Shown piece by piece: positions 54,404 to 61,699 of a stretch of 64,000 bases of DNA; position 1 is the first letter of the stretch; each line of letters opens with the position of its first letter. The DNA is taken from assembly GCA_964611125.1 (NCBI GenBank), contig CAZSZO010000016.1, positions 12,634-76,633 on the forward strand, written 5' to 3'. This DNA is from JAEUIX01 sp964611125. Its GTDB lineage: Bacteria > Planctomycetota > Phycisphaerae > Phycisphaerales > UBA1924. The translations under genes were made by a program, and so were the position numbers. Below the pieces are notes generated by a model that saw only the letters and a list, made by a program, of their open reading frames with translations, did not search any database and was not told the origin of the DNA.

Positions 54404-54505
54404 GAGGCTTCAGGATAGATGGCCCGGCCATGCCAGCGGGCGCTTTCGGCCGCGCAGAAGGGGGCGGTGGGGGCGGGTTGCGGGGCTGGCCCTACGCTTA
54501 GATCG

Positions 54506-55000
54506 ATGAGCGATCCCAGCAATCAGTCTGATCGCTTGCCGCAAGACGGCATGGCGGGCCCGGGGGGCGATGCCTCGCCCGCGCAGGGCGATGGGGCGCG
54601 CCGGTCTTCGGGAGGCCCCGGGGCGGGCGACCCGCACCCGGGCGACGCGCACCCGTCCGGGCAGCAGCCCTTCGAGGCCGAGGTGTTCATCCGGCGTCCG
54701 TCGTTCATCGAGCGGGCCCTGATGCTGGTGGTGGCGGTGGTGTTCGTGGTGGTGGTCGCGGTGGTGGTGGTGCCGCTGGTGATCATCGCCCTGGCGGTGT
54801 TTATCGTCTATGCGTTCCTGTACGGGCTGTGGGTGCTGCTCAAGGCGCAGTTCACCACGCATAGCCGGTCTGATGGCAATGGCCCGGGTGGGGTCGGCGG
54901 TGGGGGGAACGGTTGGCGCGGCCCGTCGGGTGGCTCGGGGGGCGGGGCGGATGAGCGGCGCAACGTGCGCGTCCGGCGGGCGGAGGGTGAGACGGAGTAA
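54506..55000 (+). CDS. Membrane protein of unknown function
   Basis: 164 residues. A Gly/Asp/Pro-rich cytoplasmic start, a charged linker VFIRRPSFIERAL, then a long hydrophobic segment of about 50 residues (LMLVVAVVFVVVVAVVVVPL...), probably two spans, and a Gly-rich basic tail. Function unknown. It runs convergent with the aldo/keto reductase at 55020. Confidence 0.55.
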   Translation: MSDPSNQSDRLPQDGMAGPGGDASPAQGDGARRSSGGPGAGDPHPGDAHPSGQQPFEAEVFIRRPSFIERALMLVVAVVFVVVVAVVVVPLVIIALAVFIVYAFLYGLWVLLKAQFTTHSRSDGNGPGGVGGGGNGWRGPSGGSGGGADERRNVRVRRAEGETE

Positions 55001-55019
55001 CCGCTCAGGGCTGGCACGG

Positions 55020-56060
55020 CTATTGCGGCTCGCCCGCGAAGAGCTCGCGCAGCCAGGCGACATCGGCGGCGTTCATCGGCTCGTCGGCGGCCGCCTTGAT
55101 GTTGCAGCGGGCCTGCGCGGCGTTGCGGAAGCCGGGGATGGCGGAGCAGACATTCTTGTGCGCCAGCACCCAGCGGCTGGCCATCGAAGCCAGCGCGGCG
55201 GTGACTTCGGGGGGCGCCGCGTCGGCCGGGACGCCCAGCCGCGTCTTCACCAGGGCGAGCTTGGCGCGGACCAGGTCGAGCGTCGCGGCGTTAAAGTCCT
55301 TGCGGTTGTTGCGATAGTCGCCCTCCTCGAACTTGGGCGGGTGGCGTGGGTCGAACTTGTCGAGCAGGATGCCCTGATCGAGCGGGCCGAAGGCGACGAA
55401 GGTGCAGCCGTGCTGGTCCATCAGTTGCTGCAGTCGGCAGCCGGGGCGGATGAACGGGTCGTAGCGGAGGTTGGCCTTGTTCTGGAGGACATCGGGGCGG
55501 AGGACGGGGATGGCCCGCTCGAAATCCTCGTCGCTGTAGGCCGACTGGCCGACGGCGCGGACCTTGCCTTCACGCACCAGGGCGTGCATGGTGGCGCTGG
55601 CTTCGTGCAGGTAGTCGTGCTGGGCGCCGTCGTAGTTGAGGCCCACATAGGTCCCGTGGTGGAAGTAGTAGATGTCGATGTAGTCGGTGGCGAGGTTGCG
55701 GAGCGATTGCTCGCACTGGTGGCGGATGTTGGCCGGCTCGAAGGCGCACGCGGCGGTGCCGCGGAAGTGGCCGACCTTGGTGGCGATCACCTGGGTCTCG
55801 CGCCGGACGCCGAGCTTGCGGAAGGTCTGTGCGAGGGTGCGCTCGGCCCGGCCGTTGCCGTAGACATCGGCGTTGTCCCAATGGTTGACCCCGGCATCGA
55901 GGCCGACCTTGATGCCGGCGAGGACCTCGTCGTCGTTCACCTCGGCCCACCCGATGGGGGCGCCGTTCTGCGGGGAGAAGTTCGGCCCGCCCATGGTCCA
56001 GCAGCCGAAGCCGATCTCGGAGACGGTGATGGCGGTCTTGCCGATGGGTCGGTGGCGCAT
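55020..56060 (-). CDS. Aldo/keto reductase
   Basis: 346 residues. Catalytic Asp/Tyr in WDNADVYGNGRAE, Lys in VIATKVGHF, and His in IYYFHHGTYVG. VSEIGFGCWTMGG at the N-terminus. It belongs to the broad TIM-barrel oxidoreductase family, different from the gene at 1217; the C-terminus (VCSAIPGFRN) binds the cofactor. Substrate unknown. Confidence 0.85.
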   Translation of the reverse strand: MRHRPIGKTAITVSEIGFGCWTMGGPNFSPQNGAPIGWAEVNDDEVLAGIKVGLDAGVNHWDNADVYGNGRAERTLAQTFRKLGVRRETQVIATKVGHFRGTAACAFEPANIRHQCEQSLRNLATDYIDIYYFHHGTYVGLNYDGAQHDYLHEASATMHALVREGKVRAVGQSAYSDEDFERAIPVLRPDVLQNKANLRYDPFIRPGCRLQQLMDQHGCTFVAFGPLDQGILLDKFDPRHPPKFEEGDYRNNRKDFNAATLDLVRAKLALVKTRLGVPADAAPPEVTAALASMASRWVLAHKNVCSAIPGFRNAAQARCNIKAAADEPMNAADVAWLRELFAGEPQ

Positions 56061-56214
56061 GGGGGTGTCCGGGGAGTGGGGAGGGGCGGGGAGGGAGGAG
56101 CTAGGAACGAGTCACGAGCAACGAGTCACGAGCAGGGGGCGTTGCAGAGCTTAGCGGCGTGGTATGCTGGTCGTGGACCCACGATGCTCCGGAGATGGGG
56201 CGGAGGCTGCACGC

Positions 56215-57453
56215 ATGGCGCGACGAAACGCAACGGTGTCAGGGCCAGGGCTGTGGCTGACGGCGGCGCGCCTGCTGCTGGGCCTGGTGTGCCTGGGCGG
56301 CGCGGGCGGGCTCGGCGGCTGCGTCACCACGCAGGACAAGTCGCGCGAGCTGGCCAGGGTGGCCAAGGACTGGTGCCTGTCCATCCGAGCTTCGCAGGTC
56401 ATGCCGGTCTACCCGCTGACGCGCGACCTGCTACCAGGTGATGTATTCCTGACGACGACCCCCATCGGCAGCGAAGTAGCGCTGTTTGAGAGCAAGGGCT
56501 TCCTGCCTCTCGACGCCCACCTGGTCCGCCTGTCGACGGTGGAGCAGATCGGCGAGTTCTACAAGCGCCGGGTGGGCGAGGGCGCGGGCTTCCCCGCGGC
56601 CACTGAGTCTTGGGAGGAAGTGCCCGCCGCGGCGTTCCCGAGCTACAGCTTCGACATCCGGCGCGGCGGCGGGCTGAATCTCGCCGTGCCGATTCAGGGC
56701 GTGCCGGTGGGGCTGAGCTACCTCGGCTCGGCCGCGGCGACGGCGACGATCTCGATCCAAGGGGGCCAGACGCTGGGGCTCGATATCGCGACGCTGGAGC
56801 CGATGCTCACCGATTGGTGCAGGGAGCATCAGTCCCTGCTGGCGGCCTACGCCAACGGGGGCGAAGGCGACCGGGCGGTGTATGTCCGCGTGGTGACCCG
56901 GGTCTTCCGCGCCAAGCGCATGGCGGTGCACTTGGACGATGTCTCATCGGGCGGGGTGAGCGGCGCGGCGGGCATCGCGCTCCCGTCCCCCGATGCGGGC
57001 ACGCCCGACGCGAAAAAGCCCGCCGCGGAGCGGTACAGCGAGTTGGCCGCGAGCCTGAACGCGACCGCTCAGGCCCAGTTCGGGGCGAACGTAAAGGTGG
57101 TGAGCGTGTCGGGCCGATCCGTCTCGCTTGACGAGACCTTTCCGGATCCCATGGTCTTCGGTTACCAGGCGTTCGACTGCCTGATCCTGCCCGGCGGGGT
57201 GCTCTCGGCGCCGATGCCGACGTACTACCGAATCACGGGGCAGCCGGTGATCCAGCCGCGGAAGTTCAACAGCGCGGGGTTGTTGATGGCGTGGTACACG
57301 GCGGACGTGGCGGGGCGGGCGCCGAGGGTGAAGGCGTGGATCGAAGCGAACCTGCCCGAGCCGCGGCCGGGCGCGGTGGAGTTTGCGTCGCTGGATGCGT
57401 GGGACGATGCGCGGTGGCGTGCGATGTATGACCTGGGCGTGTTGCCGCGTTAG
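56215..57453 (+). CDS. Lipoprotein of unknown function
   Basis: 412 residues, starting at 56215 with GGAGG 8 nt upstream. Lipobox LGGC at about residue 36. The mature protein contains MPVYPLTRDLLPGDVFLTTTPIG, RLSTVEQIGEFYKRR and a YSFDIRRGGGLNLAVPIQGVPVGLSYLGSA stretch, with a Tyr/Trp-rich C-terminus. No family recognised. It is followed 16 bp later by a small basic protein gene, probably co-transcribed. Confidence 0.65.
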   Translation: MARRNATVSGPGLWLTAARLLLGLVCLGGAGGLGGCVTTQDKSRELARVAKDWCLSIRASQVMPVYPLTRDLLPGDVFLTTTPIGSEVALFESKGFLPLDAHLVRLSTVEQIGEFYKRRVGEGAGFPAATESWEEVPAAAFPSYSFDIRRGGGLNLAVPIQGVPVGLSYLGSAAATATISIQGGQTLGLDIATLEPMLTDWCREHQSLLAAYANGGEGDRAVYVRVVTRVFRAKRMAVHLDDVSSGGVSGAAGIALPSPDAGTPDAKKPAAERYSELAASLNATAQAQFGANVKVVSVSGRSVSLDETFPDPMVFGYQAFDCLILPGGVLSAPMPTYYRITGQPVIQPRKFNSAGLLMAWYTADVAGRAPRVKAWIEANLPEPRPGAVEFASLDAWDDARWRAMYDLGVLPR

Positions 57454-57469
57454 CGGCGGGAGGGGCCAC

Positions 57470-57757
57470 ATGGCGAAGAAACAGGCAAAGAAGCAGGCGA
57501 AGAAGCAGGCAACGAAGCAGGCCAAGCAGGCGGGCAAGGCGGCAAGCACCAAGTCTGGCGCCAAAGCTGGCGCCCGCGGGCGCTTGGCCTTCGGGGCCGC
57601 CCCGAGCGGCGCGGGGTTGACGGGCGGGCCTGTGACCGTCCCGGCGGATAACGTTGGCGCGGCGGTGCAGGCGGCGATCTCACTGGAGGGCGCCGGGCGC
57701 GTCAGCGCCGTGGCCGCCGACGTCGAGGCGACGCTGTACACCGTCAGCTGGTCATGA
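57470..57757 (+). CDS. Small protein with Lys/Ala/Gln-rich repeat tail
   Basis: 95 residues. The first 35 residues are near-perfect KKQA repeats (basic, histone-H1-like). The C-terminal half AAVQAAISLEGAGRVSAVAADVEATLYTVSW looks folded. No signal peptide; a GGGAGGGG ribosome site precedes the ATG. Function unknown. Its last 6 bp overlap the convergent gene at 57752. Confidence 0.55.
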   Translation: MAKKQAKKQAKKQATKQAKQAGKAASTKSGAKAGARGRLAFGAAPSGAGLTGGPVTVPADNVGAAVQAAISLEGAGRVSAVAADVEATLYTVSWS

Positions 57758-57967
57758 TGCGGATGGGCCGCGCGGCGGAGAGGGGGGCGAGGGCTGGGCG
57801 GGCGTTCGCTCGCTCTTGGCGCTGATGGTGAGGGTGGCCTTGCGTTCGCCGCGCGCGCCCTTGGCGCGGCCGGGGATGGGGATCACCGAGCGGAACAGGT
57901 AGAGCAGCGCGGCGATGAAGATCGCCGTGACGATCCAGAATTGGGCGTCGCGCCAGGGGAAGTGCAT
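57752..57967 (-). CDS. Small membrane protein
   Basis: 71 residues. One span (FWIVTAIFIAALLYLFRSVI), then a basic/Pro-rich tail. The start is at the ATG at 57967. Unknown function; it lies 54 bp downstream of the PAS-LuxR gene on the same strand, so the two may be co-transcribed. Confidence 0.45.
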   Translation of the reverse strand: MHFPWRDAQFWIVTAIFIAALLYLFRSVIPIPGRAKGARGERKATLTISAKSERTPAQPSPPSPPRGPSAS

Positions 57968-58021
57968 GAAGCCGGCAAGGCTACGCCCAATGGGAGGGTG
58001 AGGCCGGCCGCAGGGCGCGGA

Positions 58022-58762
58022 TCAGAGCGTCTCGAGCCCGGCGCCAAGGGCGAGCAGGGCGAGCTGCACGCGGTTCTTGATGCCCAGCTTGTTGCCGATG
58101 CTGTTGCGGTGGGCTTCGACGGTCTTCTGCGTGCGGTGGAGCTTCGCGGCGATCTCGTGGGTCGAAAGGCCTTGGGCGATGAGCACGACCACCTCGCGCT
58201 CCCGGGCGGTGAGGCAGGCGAGGCGACCAAGGTCGACCGGGCCGCGCGGGCCGGCGACCACGTCCGCGGCGGTCTCGGCGGTCTGGGCGGTGGCGCCCAG
58301 GAATCGCACGGTGACCAGCACTCGGCTGGCGCCGGGCCCTGGGGTGGAGTCGAGCGGCCGGTAGATGGTGAGCAGGGCTTCGCCGCGCCAGATGCTGCGG
58401 ACGGACGTGCACTCGCCAGTTTGCGCAGCGAGCCGGGCCCGGTCCATCATGTCCTGAGCGTGCGCATCAGGAGCAACGTCGCTCCAGGATCGGGTGGTGA
58501 GGTCCTCGACGCTGGCGTCGGGCGCTCCCAGGGCGAAGAAGCGGGCGAACCGGGCATTGCCGGCGAGGGCCCGGCCCATTCGAGTGTCGAGCACCACGAC
58601 CCCGGCGCCGGAGTCATCACAGAGCGCCCGCCACAGAGGAAGGGCGTCGTGGCTGAGATCGTGGGCGTGGCCGCCGGCGGCCTGCTGGGACGGGGGCGCG
58701 GCCGAGGATGAGTCAGTCGGCCGGGCGCCGGCGAAAGCGGACGAGAGCTCTGCTTTGAGCAC
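58022..58762 (-). CDS. PAS-LuxR transcriptional regulator
   Basis: 246 residues. A PAS-like fold (about 45-150; GVVVLDTRMGRALAGNARFARFF, SVRSIWRGEALLTIYRPL) and a C-terminal LuxR HTH (about 182-240; LTAREREVVVLIAQGLSTHEIAAKLHRTQKTVEAHRNSIGNKLG). It is divergent from the small-protein unit starting at 58979 and shares its upstream region, which contains the inverted repeat ATCGTT...AACGAT (58813-58840). Confidence 0.85.
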   Translation of the reverse strand: MLKAELSSAFAGARPTDSSSAAPPSQQAAGGHAHDLSHDALPLWRALCDDSGAGVVVLDTRMGRALAGNARFARFFALGAPDASVEDLTTRSWSDVAPDAHAQDMMDRARLAAQTGECTSVRSIWRGEALLTIYRPLDSTPGPGASRVLVTVRFLGATAQTAETAADVVAGPRGPVDLGRLACLTAREREVVVLIAQGLSTHEIAAKLHRTQKTVEAHRNSIGNKLGIKNRVQLALLALGAGLETL

Positions 58763-58978
58763 GGGGTTTTCCTTGCGGGCGGGCGGGAGCGGGTGTCTGA
58801 ACGGAAGGCCTGATCGTTGAATCCCATCGATCTGAACGATGCATCCTAAAGATTGAGACTATAGGAATGTACGCCGACCTAGCCGGGTCAATCGGTGGAT
58901 CAGGTGAAAGTTGAAAAAATCACGTTTTTGGGGTGTATAAAGGCAGGACAGCGGCTAAGAGAATCTCGGCCAAATGGC

Positions 58979-59007
58979 TTGCACGTTGGCCGGGCGGTCG
59001 GTATACT
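58979..59007 (+). promoter_or_regulatory. Sigma-70-type promoter of the small-protein gene
   Basis: TTGCAC (58979-58984) and TATACT (59002-59007) with 17-bp spacing, a near-consensus pair in a GC-rich genome. The expected start site is near 59014. A weaker second pair, TTGAAA (58911) and TATAAA, lies upstream with a 19-bp spacer. Confidence 0.75.
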
Positions 59008-59047
59008 GAGGGCTGAGAGAGTTCCTCTTACCAGAGGAGAGAGTACT

Positions 59048-59272
59048 ATGACGGCGTTACCCGTCTCCAGCGTTCATGGTTCTATTCGTGGTGAGTCTTC
59101 GTCGCTTTCGAGCGGCCTTTCAGGCGGTTTCTTCTCGGCACTGCGCCGGGCGGTTGCTGGTCTGGACCGGGTCGAAGAGGTGAAGGACCGGTCCAATGCT
59201 CGCGGCAAGGCGGCGGCCTCGGCCAACGCGCTGCTTCGCGATCACGGCTCGCTGCTCCCGGCTTCGCTCTAG
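59048..59272 (+). CDS. Small protein of unknown function (74 residues), self-contained transcription unit
   Basis: The start ATG at 59048 is preceded by AGAGGAGAGAGTACT, an excellent ribosome site. The product is Ser/Gly-rich at the start (SSLSSGLSGGFFSALRRAVAGLDR), then a charged helix VEEVKDRSNARGKAAASANALLRD. No signal peptide or membrane segment. Promoter, ribosome site and a terminator at 59321 frame the gene precisely. No family recognised. The strong signals suggest high expression. Confidence 0.7.
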   Translation: MTALPVSSVHGSIRGESSSLSSGLSGGFFSALRRAVAGLDRVEEVKDRSNARGKAAASANALLRDHGSLLPASL

Positions 59273-59320
59273 AACGAGCGTTCCGCGAGTGGATCACGAC
59301 TAAATCTTCCGCTTCATTGA

Positions 59321-59353
59321 ACAGCGGCCCAAGTTGGGCCGCTGTCCCTTTTT
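59321..59353 (+). terminator. Rho-independent terminator of the small-protein gene
   Basis: ACAGCGGCCC (59321-59330) pairs with GGGCCGCTGT (59336-59345), a 10-bp stem with a 5-nt loop, followed by CCC and TTTTT (59349-59353). Confidence 0.85.
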
Positions 59354-59399
59354 GGGCGGTACGTTTTGGACCTGGGACCTTTGGGTTACGCTGCGGCGT

Positions 59400-59873
59400 A
59401 TGGACCCCGTGTCGGCCGCTCCGGACAACGCGCTTCAGGCGTTTCTTGCAGGACGCGATGCGCCCTGCCCGGGGTGTGGGTACAACCTGAGGGGCTTGAG
59501 CGGTCCGACGTGTCCGGAGTGCAATGAAGCGTTGGAGTTGCGGGTGGGGCTGGCGGAGCCGCGGCTGGGGGCGCTCGTGGGGGTCCTGGCGCCGCTGCTG
59601 GGGACGGTCGGGACAGCGGTCACCTGGCTGCTGCTGGTGCTGGTGATGGGGTTTCATGACCGTTGGCCCCAGCGCGACGAATTGCTCCCGCTGGTGTGGC
59701 TGCCGCTGGGAGCGATCGTGATCGGCGGCGGGGCGACGGGCCTGCTGCTACACCCATGGGGACGGCGGGCACTGCGGCAAACCAGCACGGCGGGCCGGTG
59801 GCAGCTGATCGTGGTGGCGTGGCTCGGCCCCCTGGGGTACGCGGCGGTCTTGGTGATCGGCCTGAGCCGATAA
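59400..59873 (+). CDS. Zinc-ribbon membrane protein
   Basis: 157 residues. A short N-terminal zinc ribbon, CPGCGYNLRGLSGPTCPEC, followed by three or four hydrophobic helices (LGALVGVLAPLLGTVGTAVTWLLLVLV, then two more). This architecture is frequent in planctomycetes. Function unknown. It lies just downstream of the small-protein unit's terminator, so it has its own promoter. Confidence 0.65.
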   Translation: MDPVSAAPDNALQAFLAGRDAPCPGCGYNLRGLSGPTCPECNEALELRVGLAEPRLGALVGVLAPLLGTVGTAVTWLLLVLVMGFHDRWPQRDELLPLVWLPLGAIVIGGGATGLLLHPWGRRALRQTSTAGRWQLIVVAWLGPLGYAAVLVIGLSR

Positions 59874-59957
59874 CGGCGGTCGGGCGGGCGGGGCGCGATC
59901 CGGGGCGGGCCGGGTGCGTAAAGACAAGTGGAGGGTCGGCTCTACCGATAACCAGAC

Positions 59958-61535
59958 ATGACCTCGCGCATGGCCAACACGGATCTGTCGCCCGAACTGC
60001 TCGAGCACATGCGGGCGATCAAGGCCAAGTCGATCGAGTACGGGCTCAACTTCTTCGAGGTGGTCTTCGAGGTTCTGCCCTTCGACACGATGAACCAGAT
60101 CGCCAGCTACGGCGGGTTCCCGGTGCGGTATCCGCACTGGCGCTGGGGCATGGAGTACGAGAAGCTCTCCAAGCGCGACGCCTACGGGATGGGGCGGATC
60201 TACGAGATGGTCATCAACAATGACCCCTGCTACGCCTATCTGCAGGAATCGAACTCGGTGACGGACCAGAAGCTGGTGATGGCCCATGTGTACGGGCACG
60301 CCGACTTCTTCAAGCACAACTTCTGGTTCAGCAAGACCAACCGCAAGATGCTCGACGAGATGGCCAACCACGCCACGCGGGTGCGGCGGCACATGGACCG
60401 GCACGGGATGGAGGCGGTCGAGCGGTTCGTTGATGCGTGCCTGTCGATTGAGTATCTCATCGATCCGCACTCGCTGTTTGTGCAGCGCGAGGAGCGGGCG
60501 GGCGGAGGTGGGGGGCACGGGGGGCTTGGCGGCGACTCCGGCGAGGGCCCCGGCGGAGGCGGCTTCCGGCCGGATCTGCTCCCGGCCAAGGACTACATGG
60601 ACCCGTTCATCAACCCCGCGCGGGAGATCGAACGGCAGAAGAAGGCGTACGAGGAGGAGCAGCGGGCCCGGCGCACGCGTTTTCCGGCTCAGCCCACGCG
60701 CGACGTGCTGCTGTTCCTGCTGCGGCACGCGCGGCTGGACGACTGGCAGCAGGACATCCTGGGGATCATCCGCGACGAGGCGTACTACATCGTGCCGCAG
60801 GCGATGACCAAGATCATGAACGAGGGCTGGGCGAGCTACTGGCACTCCAAGCTGATGACGCACCACTTCTGCGACGCCAGCGAGATCGTGCAGTACTGCG
60901 ACCAGCACTCGGGCGTGGTGCACATGCCGCCGGGGGGCTTCAACCCCTACAAGATCGGGATCGAGCTGTGGAAGGAGATCGAGGAGCGGTGGAACGCCGG
61001 GCGGCACGGGCACGCGTGGGAGAACCTCGACGGCCTGGGGGCCAAGGGCCGCTTCGACGACCGGAGCATGAAGGGGCGGGAGAAGATCTTCGAGGTGCGG
61101 CGGATCTACAACGATGTGTCGTTCATCGATGAGTTCCTCACTGAGGAGTTCTGCGACCGGCACCGCATGTTCCAGACGCGGCGCGACCCGCAGACGGGCG
61201 AGGTGCGGGTGGTCTCGCGCGATTTCAAGCGCGTGAAGCAGACGCTGCTGCACCACCTGACCAACCGGGGGGAGCCGTTCATCCACGTGGTCGACGGGAA
61301 CTACCTCAACCGGGGCGAGCTGTACCTGGCCCACCGGTGGACGGGGCTGGAGATCGACCTGGCGAAGGCGGCCGAGGTGCTGCACAACGTGCGGATCATC
61401 TGGGGCCGGCCGGTGCACCTGCAGATGCGCCTGAAGGACGAGATGCACCTGGTGTCGTGCGCCGACCCGGGCAAGGACGTGAAGCGCGAGCGGATCAGCG
61501 ACGACATGCCCAAGCCGGCCCACGCGGTGGCGTGA
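59958..61535 (+). CDS. spoVR: SpoVR family protein
   Basis: 525 residues. Conserved parts include GLNFFEVVFEVLPFDTMNQIASYGGFPVRYPHWRWGMEYE, GHADFFKHNFWFSKTNR and NEGWASYWHSKLM. SpoVR (YcgB in enterobacteria) acts in spore cortex formation in Bacillus; elsewhere it occurs with the PrkA/YeaG kinase and YeaH. Neither partner is adjacent here. A Gly-rich insert near residues 180-195 is unusual. Confidence 0.92.
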   Translation: MTSRMANTDLSPELLEHMRAIKAKSIEYGLNFFEVVFEVLPFDTMNQIASYGGFPVRYPHWRWGMEYEKLSKRDAYGMGRIYEMVINNDPCYAYLQESNSVTDQKLVMAHVYGHADFFKHNFWFSKTNRKMLDEMANHATRVRRHMDRHGMEAVERFVDACLSIEYLIDPHSLFVQREERAGGGGGHGGLGGDSGEGPGGGGFRPDLLPAKDYMDPFINPAREIERQKKAYEEEQRARRTRFPAQPTRDVLLFLLRHARLDDWQQDILGIIRDEAYYIVPQAMTKIMNEGWASYWHSKLMTHHFCDASEIVQYCDQHSGVVHMPPGGFNPYKIGIELWKEIEERWNAGRHGHAWENLDGLGAKGRFDDRSMKGREKIFEVRRIYNDVSFIDEFLTEEFCDRHRMFQTRRDPQTGEVRVVSRDFKRVKQTLLHHLTNRGEPFIHVVDGNYLNRGELYLAHRWTGLEIDLAKAAEVLHNVRIIWGRPVHLQMRLKDEMHLVSCADPGKDVKRERISDDMPKPAHAVA

Positions 61536-61551
61536 GGCCAGGGTTCAAAGT

Positions 61552-61685
61552 TCAGAGTTCAAAGCGGCAAAGTTCAAATGGCGAAGAGACCGGCGCATGT
61601 TGGCCGCCGGGGGAGCCGGAGCGCCTTGAGGGCGCCGGAACGCCTGGGTACGCCGGAGCGCCCTCCCTGACGGTTGGGCTGCATG
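61552..61685. repeat. Dispersed repeat, related to the element at 32.8 kb
   Basis: It starts with three TTCAAA copies (61552-61577). At 61658-61681 the block GCGCCCTCCCTGACGGTTGG and the following GCTG match the right arm of the inverted repeat at 32914-32939 (22 of 24). Only one arm is present. No ORF. Confidence 0.65.
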
Positions 61686-61699
61686 TTGGAGGCTGCGCG

